The notes under the pieces are model-generated. The model searched no databases. It was not told the origin of the DNA and saw only the letters and a program-made list of their open reading frames with translations. From the NCBI GenBank assembly GCA_946480595.1, contig CAMLKC010000023.1, forward strand, positions 1 through 14,025: a stretch of DNA of 14,025 nucleotides, written 5' to 3'. Below, piece after piece: positions 8,505 to 14,025 of the stretch. Every line of letters starts with the position of its first letter. The stretch's first letter is position 1. Origin of the DNA: an uncultured Candidatus Saccharibacteria bacterium. Lineage in GTDB: Bacteria > Patescibacteria > Saccharimonadia > Saccharimonadales > CAMLKC01. A program made the position numbers and the translations under genes.

Positions 8505-9560
8505 ATGAAACGCTTCAAAAGCATAGTTGCAGCTGGCTTTGCTGTTTTAATGGTAGTAGCATATGCATTGCCCGCAGCACAGGCTTCGGCGGTGTCATCT
8601 GCGGCACTTAGTATAGTTCCGAAAAAGAATTATGTTATTGAACCAGGCAAGTCGATTAAAGATACGTTGATCATTCGTAATCTAGACGGATCGGTGCCAC
8701 TTCAACTTACTTTGCGCGTCGTCGACTTCACGTTTACGGATGATGGTGGTACGCCAAAACTGATGCTGGACCCGAATGCACCGCAAACAACCTGGTCGCT
8801 GAAGCCTTTTATGACCGTCCCGAAGAACGTGACAATCGAACCGAACTCTAGCAAGACTATTGATATGAGTGTTGCGATTCCAGCAGGTCATGGGGCTGGA
8901 AGCTACTATAGCGCCATTGTCTATTCATCTGGTTCTGGAGAGGGTGGTAACGTCGGTTTGAGTGCATCTGGAGTGACGTTGGCATTTGTGACGATTCCAG
9001 GCAAGGTACACGAGGATCTGCAGCTGAAGAACTTCGGTGCTTATAAAGAAGCAACGACGAGCAGCCCGGCAAGCTTTATGTTTATCTCAACTGACATGCC
9101 TAAGATGCTGGCATACAACTTAAAAAATAACGGTAACGTAACGGAAGCTCCTGCCGGTAGTATCACGCTTAAGGATATGTTTGGTAATGAGCGCACAATA
9201 GACAGTATTAATACAAGTAAGTCGCTTGCTCTTATTGGCCAATCGCGAACATTTACAAGTTGTATCAAGCTTAAAGATCAAGACGTCAACTTCCACGGTG
9301 AAACGACGAGAACTTCTGAATGTACCGACCCCGGCCTATGGCCTGGGATGTACACCGCGACACTCGACGCCTTCTATGGTCAAAATGGTAACCAAACCAA
9401 GGAAATTATTAAGACAGCAACGTTCTGGTACCTACCCTGGTGGTTCATTCTTCTTGTACTTGCTGTCCTCGCTGTGGCTGCCTACTACATCTGGCGCATT
9501 GTTCGCCGCGTGAAGTACGGCCGTCCTGGCCCTCGCACTAAGATGCCACGCCGAAAATAA
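8505..9560 (+). CDS. DUF916/DUF3324-like (WxL-interacting-type) membrane-anchored protein 1
   Basis: 351 aa from ATG 8505, which gives a clean signal peptide (MKRFKSIVAAG...QASA) with GAGGG (8489-8493) 11 bases upstream. The in-frame ATG at 8487 would add six residues. The first mature domain follows DUF916: LSIVPKKNYVIEPGKS, then TIRN-type LIIRNLDGS, VDFTFTDD, a proline-rich turn, VTIEPNSSKTIDMSVAIPAGHGAGSYYSAIVY. A second Ig-like domain begins after VTIPGKV and ends at about residue 305. This corresponds to DUF3324. A C-terminal transmembrane helix (about 308-330, WYLPWWFILLVLAVLAVAAYY) and a 21-residue basic tail anchor it. In Gram-positive bacteria such proteins bind WxL-domain proteins at the wall, and here it sits directly after one. 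It is paralogous to the protein at 11832. Confidence 0.82.
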   Translation: MKRFKSIVAAGFAVLMVVAYALPAAQASAVSSAALSIVPKKNYVIEPGKSIKDTLIIRNLDGSVPLQLTLRVVDFTFTDDGGTPKLMLDPNAPQTTWSLKPFMTVPKNVTIEPNSSKTIDMSVAIPAGHGAGSYYSAIVYSSGSGEGGNVGLSASGVTLAFVTIPGKVHEDLQLKNFGAYKEATTSSPASFMFISTDMPKMLAYNLKNNGNVTEAPAGSITLKDMFGNERTIDSINTSKSLALIGQSRTFTSCIKLKDQDVNFHGETTRTSECTDPGLWPGMYTATLDAFYGQNGNQTKEIIKTATFWYLPWWFILLVLAVLAVAAYYIWRIVRRVKYGRPGPRTKMPRRK

Positions 9561-9588
9561 TAACCTTTTGTAGGTAGCTGCAACACGC

Positions 9589-9594
9589 TACAAT
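9589..9594 (+). promoter_or_regulatory. TACAAT -10 box close to the Ig/PKD gene start
   Basis: TACAAT ends 11 bases before ATG 9606, so a transcript from it would have a leader of about 5 bases. TTTTGT (9566-9571) is a poor -35 at 17 bases. Confidence 0.33.
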
Positions 9595-9605
9595 AAAGCA
9601 TAAGC

Positions 9606-10529
9606 ATGGCACATAAGACTCGAATAAGCGTTCAGTGGGCACTCCCGACAATAGTCGTCGGAGGCCTGCTGGCGCTATTTGTTTATATACAGCCAGTACA
9701 CGCAATTAATCAAATCCCAACGCCAGATCCGCAACCAGGGTCGTATGGCCTCGAGGCAATCAAGCGCAAAGCTCCGCCAAAAGTAGGGGCGACTATCTCG
9801 ACCCCGGGGAATGGCTCGTCTTTTTCTACTTCGCCTATTACGGTGAATGGTATTTGTCCGAACGGCCTACTGGTGCAAGTGTACGACAATGGGATGATGG
9901 TGGGATCGGTCATGTGTGCAAACGGAAGCTTTACTATGCAGGTCAGTTTGTTTGCAGGGACGAACGAACTGAGCGCGATTGTATATGACGAGCTTAACCA
10001 GCCCGGTCCAAAGTCTAACATTGTCACTGTTACCTATACAGACACTCGCTTTACTGCATTTGGTGCGCAGGTGACCCTTACCAGTTCGTATGGTCGCCGC
10101 TCTTCGGCTGCCGGTACTGAGCTAGGGTGGCCTCTGCAGCTTTCGGGCGGTAGTGGACCGTACGCATTGAGCATTGATTGGGGAGATGGCGCACCTGTAC
10201 AGCTAAAAAGCCAATCGCTTGGCGGTGTAGTAGCCATTATTCACACGTATAAAAAAGCTGGTATTTACGCGGTAAACGTACGCGCAACGGATGTTAATGG
10301 CGTCAGCGCTTTCTTGCAAGTAGTAGCGCTTGCCAGCGGGAAAGTTGATGCAGTGTCGGAGGATAGACCCGATCAGGAGACGACGAAACCTCCGCAGGTG
10401 CTATGGATTCCTACCATCGTATCACTGGTTGCGCTTCTGCCAGCATTTTGGCTGGGACGTCAAAGTCAGATTGTTTCACTGCATAAAAAGATGCTTAAAG
10501 AACGCGACGGCTACAAGCAAAAGAAATAA
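9606..10529 (+). CDS. Membrane-anchored Ig-like/PKD-domain surface protein
   Basis: 307 aa with no family name I can give. A signal sequence (about 10-33, end PVHA) leads to a proline-rich linker. An Ig-like domain follows at about 58-146: ISTPGNGSSFSTSPITVNG, two cysteines 78 and 98, then LFAGTNELSAIVYDELNQPGP. Next comes a PKD-type domain at about 150-240, recognised by the turn IDWGDG and HTYKKAGIYAVNVRATDVNG. A C-terminal helix (265-284, IPTIVSLVALLPAFWLG) and a 23-residue basic cytoplasmic tail anchor the protein. Neither domain carries visible catalytic residues, so a scaffold or contact role is the simplest reading. It lies between two [WxL-like, DUF916-like] pairs and shares the DUF916-like proteins' design of exported beta domains with a tail anchor. 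No Shine-Dalgarno precedes the ATG. Confidence 0.8.
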   Translation: MAHKTRISVQWALPTIVVGGLLALFVYIQPVHAINQIPTPDPQPGSYGLEAIKRKAPPKVGATISTPGNGSSFSTSPITVNGICPNGLLVQVYDNGMMVGSVMCANGSFTMQVSLFAGTNELSAIVYDELNQPGPKSNIVTVTYTDTRFTAFGAQVTLTSSYGRRSSAAGTELGWPLQLSGGSGPYALSIDWGDGAPVQLKSQSLGGVVAIIHTYKKAGIYAVNVRATDVNGVSAFLQVVALASGKVDAVSEDRPDQETTKPPQVLWIPTIVSLVALLPAFWLGRQSQIVSLHKKMLKERDGYKQKK

Positions 10530-10560
10530 AAATGCGCCGTGAGAATTGTCATAGAAAAAC

Positions 10561-10591
10561 TTGACATGCACAAGCGTAACCGTGATACACT
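10561..10591 (+). promoter_or_regulatory. Promoter before paralog D
   Basis: A consensus TTGACA (10561-10566) is followed by TGATACACT. The -10 is either GATACA (17-base spacer) or TACACT at 10586-10591 (19-base spacer). The leader would be about 45 bases, ending in the purine-rich Shine-Dalgarno GAGGGG (10626-10631). Confidence 0.48.
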
Positions 10592-10641
10592 AGTATCGTT
10601 ATTAGTACAACATAAAAAAGGATGTGAGGGGAAGAGGGCGT

Positions 10642-11823
10642 ATGAGTTCCTTTAGAGTATTCAATCAGCAGGTTCAGCGCGTGGGTGTTTTAGTTGCGCT
10701 GTTAGTTGCTACTATAGTACCGGCTTTAGTGCCGTCGCTTGCTGCTGCAGCAACAGTGACAGAACGGTCCGTGGCACTAAGTAGCTCGTCCAAAGCGGCG
10801 ACAGGTGTCACGTACACAGTCAACTTTAAGCCGGTAGTAAACGCGGGCGCATTTGTCGTAGACTTCTGTAACGACTCGCCGTTGATTGGCCAAACCTGTA
10901 CAGCGCCAGCGGGGATGGTAACGTCTTCGGCTACCTCTGCGACAGTCGGCTTTACCGATGTTGAAGCCGTCACTAACGGTGGTGACCACAACACCCTCAG
11001 GGTCGTAGGTTCGATGACTGCAGGTAATGCTGTTTCTGTAGAACTTTCAGGTATTACTAACCCTTCGACTGCAGGACCTCTGTATGTTCGCATCCTGACA
11101 TTTACGGACGCCACAGGTGCTGAGGCGTATACGTCAACAACTCCGGGTACGCACTTGGATGAAGGCGGTGCTGCCGCTTCTATCACCGATACCGTAGGGG
11201 TATCAGGTGCCGTGCTGGAAAGCATGATCTTCTGTGCCGCAAGCGAAGCAATTACACCTAACTGTGGTGACGCAAGCACGCACCTCCCAACAGTAAAGCT
11301 TGGTACGACTGTTGGAAATACGACCGTTTTGGACTCGGCTGATACGTACGAAGGTACGGTTTATACGCAGATTTCTACAAATGCGGTAAATGGAGCAACG
11401 GTGTATCTAAAAAGCAACACTACAGGATGTGGTGGGTTGGTCCGTGAAGGTGCCGCCAGCTTTGCCGCAGGCTGTGGCATTGGTCCAGCGCTAGCTGCTG
11501 GTATCAATGATGGCGACGCATTGTTCGGTGTTAAGACAGGTACTGCAGCTGCGGCTGCGGGTGCTACGTCTCCAAGCGGAACAGTTCGACCTTATGATGG
11601 TGGAAGTGGCGCATACTACAACAACACCGCTTACAAGATGAACTGGGTATCAGGCGATGCGTCTGGAGTCACTAGCCCATACGGCGACCCATTCCTTGAT
11701 ACTAACAATGCACCAGTAAATAATATGGGCATGCCGATCACTTTCGCGGCAAGCGCATCTAACACTACACCAGCAGGCAAATACTCAGCAGCGATCAGCC
11801 TTATCGCAACCGGTAAATTCTAA
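10642..11823 (+). CDS. Secreted WxL-like surface protein (paralog D)
   Basis: 393 aa from ATG 10642, supported by GAGGGG 10 bases upstream; an in-frame GTG at 10624 lies inside the ribosome-binding stretch. Signal peptide to about residue 37 (PSLAAAA). The N-terminal domain matches paralog C: ERSVALSSSS, YTVNF, DFCNDSP...C-x-APAG (Cys76, Cys86), ITNPSTAG, RILTFTDATGA. The boundary LESMIFCAASEAITPNC carries the second cysteine loop. A third region has an extra cysteine pair around TGCGG...AAGCG. The C-terminal module has TNAVNGATVYLKSN at the WxL position (tryptophan replaced, reads ATV), DALFGVK, YKMNWVSGD, and the end TTPAGKYSAAISLIATGKF. Composition is rich in Ala, Thr and Gly. The stop is followed at once by the Shine-Dalgarno of the second DUF916-like gene, so the two are probably co-transcribed. 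Confidence 0.82.
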   Translation: MSSFRVFNQQVQRVGVLVALLVATIVPALVPSLAAAATVTERSVALSSSSKAATGVTYTVNFKPVVNAGAFVVDFCNDSPLIGQTCTAPAGMVTSSATSATVGFTDVEAVTNGGDHNTLRVVGSMTAGNAVSVELSGITNPSTAGPLYVRILTFTDATGAEAYTSTTPGTHLDEGGAAASITDTVGVSGAVLESMIFCAASEAITPNCGDASTHLPTVKLGTTVGNTTVLDSADTYEGTVYTQISTNAVNGATVYLKSNTTGCGGLVREGAASFAAGCGIGPALAAGINDGDALFGVKTGTAAAAAGATSPSGTVRPYDGGSGAYYNNTAYKMNWVSGDASGVTSPYGDPFLDTNNAPVNNMGMPITFAASASNTTPAGKYSAAISLIATGKF

Positions 11824-11831
11824 AGGAGCTT

Positions 11832-12842
11832 ATGGTGAAACGGCGTATTACTACAAGCACCTGGCTACTAACGGTAGCCGGGGTAGCGACAGCACTGTTG
11901 GTGGGATCTCAAGCTGTATTGGCTGCACCCGTAAATAATTCAACCAACACACTTAAGATCTCGCCGGTACGACGTGATGTAGAAATTAAGCCTGGTGAAA
12001 GCAAGACTTTTCAGACGACGGTGACCAACCTGACGGATACCGCGATTACAGTACGTGCAATTGAGAATGACTTTATTGCAGGTGACGAACGTGGTACGCC
12101 AGCGCTGATTCTGGATGAAAGTAAGTTCGCTTCGTCACATAGCCTTAAGCGCTATATGAAGCCTATTGCCAACATTGTCGTTCCTGCCAAGGAGACAAAG
12201 ATGGTGGATGTAGTGGTTACTATGCCAAAGGATGTTAAGGCGGGCGGTTATTTCGGCGCGATCCGCTTTGCCCCTGTCGCAACTGATAATAGTGGCCAAG
12301 TGAACCTGGACGCGAGCGTCGCCTCACTATTACTTGTCACTGTCCCGGGTAAAGTGACCGAAAAACTCAACCTTACGAATTTTGAAGTGCAACAGAATGG
12401 AAAAACAGGTGAATTGTTTGGCAGTCCAGACAATCTGCAGGTTTTTGCCCGTTTCAAGAACGAGGGTGGGCTGCAAGAAGGACCTTTCGGTAAGATATCT
12501 GTCTTACAGGATGACAAAAAAGTTGTTTATGAAGCAGACTTTAACAACAAGAACCCTAAAGATGTTGTACTGCCCGACAGTGCACGCCGTTGGGATGTAC
12601 CTTTGAAGAAGATCGGTACCTTTGGCCACTACACGGTCAACGCAACATTTACCTATGGTAAAAACAACCAAACGATCCAAATCAGCAAATCATTCTGGGT
12701 AATTCCTCAGATGATGATTATTGGAGCGGTCGTTGGTGTGCTGCTACTAATTGCTTTGATTGTAGGAATCGTACTGTTCCTCAAGAACCGTAAGTACCGA
12801 GTTCATCGCAAGCGCGGTGCCGGACTCGGCATCCGTCGTTAG
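11832..12842 (+). CDS. DUF916/DUF3324-like (WxL-interacting-type) membrane-anchored protein 2
   Basis: 336 aa, paralog of the protein at 8505. The signal peptide ends at about QAVLA. The DUF916-type domain reads LKISPVRRDVEIKPGES, TVTNLTD, ENDFIAGDERGTP, IVVPAKETKMVDVVVTMPKDVKAGGYFGAIRFAP, then VTVPGKVTEKLNL. It is followed by a second domain (about 185-285: NEGGLQEGPFGKISV, HYTVNATFTYG) comparable to DUF3324. A transmembrane helix (291-317) and a basic tail (KNRKYRVHRKRGAGLGIRR) end it. AAGGAG (11823-11828) overlaps the upstream stop region. ATG 11832 leaves only three bases of spacing, so GTG 11835 is a possible alternative start. The 8-base gap to paralog D implies translational coupling of a WxL-like protein with its probable binding partner. 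This is the last gene before the terminator. Confidence 0.84.
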   Translation: MVKRRITTSTWLLTVAGVATALLVGSQAVLAAPVNNSTNTLKISPVRRDVEIKPGESKTFQTTVTNLTDTAITVRAIENDFIAGDERGTPALILDESKFASSHSLKRYMKPIANIVVPAKETKMVDVVVTMPKDVKAGGYFGAIRFAPVATDNSGQVNLDASVASLLLVTVPGKVTEKLNLTNFEVQQNGKTGELFGSPDNLQVFARFKNEGGLQEGPFGKISVLQDDKKVVYEADFNNKNPKDVVLPDSARRWDVPLKKIGTFGHYTVNATFTYGKNNQTIQISKSFWVIPQMMIIGAVVGVLLLIALIVGIVLFLKNRKYRVHRKRGAGLGIRR

Positions 12843-12858
12843 ACGTACTGTACTCAAT

Positions 12859-12890
12859 AAAAAATACCACCGAATAAGGTGGTATTTTTT
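12859..12890. terminator. Bidirectional rho-independent terminator
   Basis: The stem ATACCACC (12864-12871) / GGTGGTAT (12878-12885) has loop GAATAA, flanked by a run of A on the left and T on the right. It can stop transcription from the surface cluster (plus) and from the convergent marR gene (minus), whose stop is 4 bases away. Confidence 0.9.
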
Positions 12891-12893
12891 ATG

Positions 12894-13361
12894 CTAGCGC
12901 TCTATTGTTGAGGTAATCTTTTCAGTCTGATCGGATACATTTTTAGTGAAGCGGGTTAAGAAGTCGGCAATCGTCTGGAGCTCTTCCTCAGAGTAGCCAG
13001 CCAGGAGCTCTTTGTGTGCTTTTTGTACGCCAGCAACAAGCGGCATAGATACCTCGCGGTACCGGGGAGCGATAGTAATAAGTGTCCCACGCCTGTCGTC
13101 GGGGTTTGGGAGACGCTCAATGTACCCGGCGTTCTCCAGCCGGTCGAGCATTGCGGTAGCGGAACCGCTAGTAAGACCAGTGTACTTAGCCAGTTCTGTA
13201 GGTGTCGACGTGCCTTTTATGCCTAAAAAACTAAGGCACTCCGAGTCTGTCGCGTTGAGACCAAGTTTACGGGCAATGGCGTTGCGAAACAGCACCGAGC
13301 CGATGCCTTGATCGCGCGCTGCCATGAATACCTGGTCGATTAGTTTCTGCTTTGATTCCAT
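12894..13361 (-). CDS. MarR-family transcriptional regulator
   Basis: 155-aa winged-helix repressor, normal length for MarR. The N-terminal dimerisation helices are followed by a helix-turn-helix at about 52-80 (STPTELAKYTGLTSGSATAMLDRLE), where the recognition helix LTSGSATAMLDRLENAGYI is typical. Next is the wing with the family hallmark PDDRRGTLI (about 101-109). The C-terminal dimerisation helices close it. The gene is transcribed divergently from a VOC-family gene 81 bases away, the classic arrangement in which a MarR repressor controls itself and its neighbour in response to a small phenolic or drug-like ligand. The ligand cannot be read from the sequence. A good promoter and a small inverted repeat lie in the shared intergenic region. 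Confidence 0.9.
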   Translation of the reverse strand: MESKQKLIDQVFMAARDQGIGSVLFRNAIARKLGLNATDSECLSFLGIKGTSTPTELAKYTGLTSGSATAMLDRLENAGYIERLPNPDDRRGTLITIAPRYREVSMPLVAGVQKAHKELLAGYSEEELQTIADFLTRFTKNVSDQTEKITSTIER

Positions 13362-13385
13362 AATTTTGTTGACATTACCTTTAAT

Positions 13386-13400
13386 ATCAAGTAAGTTGAT
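13386..13400. promoter_or_regulatory. Candidate MarR operator
   Basis: The inverted repeat ATCAA-gtaag-TTGAT has imperfect extension to ATATCAA / TTGATTAT. It overlaps the edge of the marR -10 box and covers its expected start site. MarR proteins commonly bind palindromes of this kind, but the arms are short. Confidence 0.38.
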
Positions 13401-13427
13401 TATATAGCAAAATGATTAAAAATGCAA
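13399..13427 (-). promoter_or_regulatory. marR promoter
   Basis: On the minus strand TTGCAT (13427-13422) and a consensus TATAAT (13404-13399) are separated by exactly 17 bases. On the plus strand TTGACA at 13369-13374 could serve the VOC gene, but its -10 partner is poor. Confidence 0.6.
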
Positions 13428-13442
13428 TACGAAGGGATTTCT

Positions 13443-13847
13443 ATGCGGACAGCCAACAAACTTATGATGAGCGCGATGAACGTGAGTAACATGGTAGCTT
13501 CAAAAGAATTTTACGCTGAAAAACTCGGCTTTACCATTTCTACGGAATACCGTCAGGACGACGATAACTGGTGGGTGACACTTGCGCTGCCTGAAGGCGG
13601 TGCGACACTAACATTATCTAGGGCGAGTGCCTCACCTGAAAGTATCAAGCCGGGTACGCTTGCGTTCTATTTTGAAACGTCGGACATTGAAGCGACACAC
13701 AAAGAGTTGAGCGGCAAAGTGGATATTGAGGATATTCAGGACGACCTATTTGGGCCAGGCTCTGGTGTAAGATGGTTCAACGTTGAGGACCCGGACGGTA
13801 CACGTGTTTTCTTTGTACAAAAGCACGACGCCAGGGCGCCTTTTTAG
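13443..13847 (+). CDS. VOC-superfamily (glyoxalase/bleomycin-resistance-like) protein
   Basis: 134 aa from ATG 13443, chosen because GAAGGGA (13431-13437) sits 5 bases before it. The in-frame ATG at 13422 overlaps the marR promoter and would add seven residues. Two beta-alpha-beta-beta-beta units are seen. The first has MNVSNMVASKEFYAEKLGF and ends near ATLTLSR. The second has TLAFYFETSDIEATHKEL and ends FNVEDPDGTRVFFVQ. The usual metal ligands are not evident: the first-strand His position is a Met, and the final DPDGN-x-x-E-L glutamate is replaced by an aromatic pair. A ligand-binding role (antibiotic sequestration) is therefore as likely as an enzymatic one. The divergent MarR gene and the downstream UvrA-family gene suggest a stress or drug-response module. 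Confidence 0.85.
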   Translation: MRTANKLMMSAMNVSNMVASKEFYAEKLGFTISTEYRQDDDNWWVTLALPEGGATLTLSRASASPESIKPGTLAFYFETSDIEATHKELSGKVDIEDIQDDLFGPGSGVRWFNVEDPDGTRVFFVQKHDARAPF

Positions 13848-13884
13848 GGCGAAAACATAGTACGATAGATAGCAAGGAGTACAC

Positions 13885-14025
13885 ATGCAGGAATATATTG
13901 AAATTCGCGGAGCCCGTGAGAATAATCTCAAGGACGTCACACTAAAGATCCCAAAGCGCAAAATTACTATTTTTACTGGCGTGTCAGGGTCAGGCAAATC
14001 GAGCCTGGTGTTTGATACTATTGCT
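13885..14025 (+). CDS. UvrA-family ABC ATPase, N-terminal fragment (partial, runs out of window)
   Basis: The 47 visible residues start at ATG 13885 with AAGGAG (13874-13879) 5 bases upstream. The segment [17 protein letters not shown] and the P-loop GVSGSGKSS at about 33-41 are diagnostic of UvrA proteins, the damage-sensing ATPases of nucleotide excision repair. The wording [19 protein letters not shown] resembles that of short UvrA paralogs, which lack the UvrB-binding part and are linked to drug resistance, more than housekeeping UvrA with [16 protein letters not shown]. This distinction comes from memory of the family and cannot be settled from 47 residues. A possible -10 box TACGAT (13861-13866) precedes it, and it may also be read through from the VOC gene 37 bases upstream. 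Confidence 0.85.
   Translation, partial: MQEYIEIRGARENNLKDVTLKIPKRKITIFTGVSGSGKSSLVFDTIA

Noticed and set aside
10674..11279. Minus-strand 201-aa open frame inside paralog D
   Set aside because: Produced by the Ala/Thr-rich codons of the plus-strand gene; the plus strand has signal peptide, paralogs and ribosome-binding site.
13820..13850. GC-rich stretch before TTTTT at the end of the VOC gene as a possible terminator
   Set aside because: The only pairing leaves a loop too short to form a stable hairpin.

Overview
The window looks like a chromosome segment of a Patescibacteria/CPR bacterium, most likely a Saccharibacteria (TM7) relative. The reasons are a divergent, stripped-down F-type ATP synthase operon, very tight packing, and a run of secreted beta-rich proteins ending in a TPAG-x-Y-x(3-4)-aromatic/aliphatic tail. 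This assignment is an inference; no rRNA or universal marker is present. The standard genetic code fits every gene, but none of the 15 visible stop codons is TGA.

Layout. (1) 1-2882, plus: the end of an ATP synthase operon (alpha C-terminus, gamma, beta, epsilon), with start and stop codons overlapping or 1 base apart. The epsilon subunit lacks its C-terminal helical domain. (2) 2879-5300: two convergent gene pairs with interlocked stop codons. One partner is a membrane-anchored, tail-fibre-like surface protein (minus). The second pair is a short secreted WxL-like protein (plus) facing a DUF3558-like anchored protein (minus). (3) 5301-7324: a divergent regulatory region with a perfect DnaA-box 9-mer and a good promoter, then a 595-aa secreted protein with its own terminator. 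(4) 7361-12890: a five-gene surface cluster with the pattern [WxL-like, DUF916-like], Ig/PKD protein, [WxL-like, DUF916-like], closed by a bidirectional terminator. (5) 12894-14025: a divergent marR / VOC-family pair followed by the start of a UvrA-family ATPase, resembling a drug-response module.

The most interesting part is regions 2-4. Four secreted proteins share a C-terminal module that resembles a WxL domain in layout but has lost the tryptophan. Two DUF916/DUF3324-type proteins with C-terminal membrane anchors sit directly downstream of two of them. This mirrors the WxL / WxL-interacting-protein (csc) clusters of Gram-positive bacteria. My working model is a wall- or host-contact surface complex: the membrane-anchored DUF916-like and Ig/PKD proteins hold or organise the secreted WxL-like proteins. 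Several of these genes have a TACAAT-type -10 box so close to the start codon that the transcripts would be leaderless or nearly so.

No tRNA, rRNA, insertion sequence or CRISPR array was seen.
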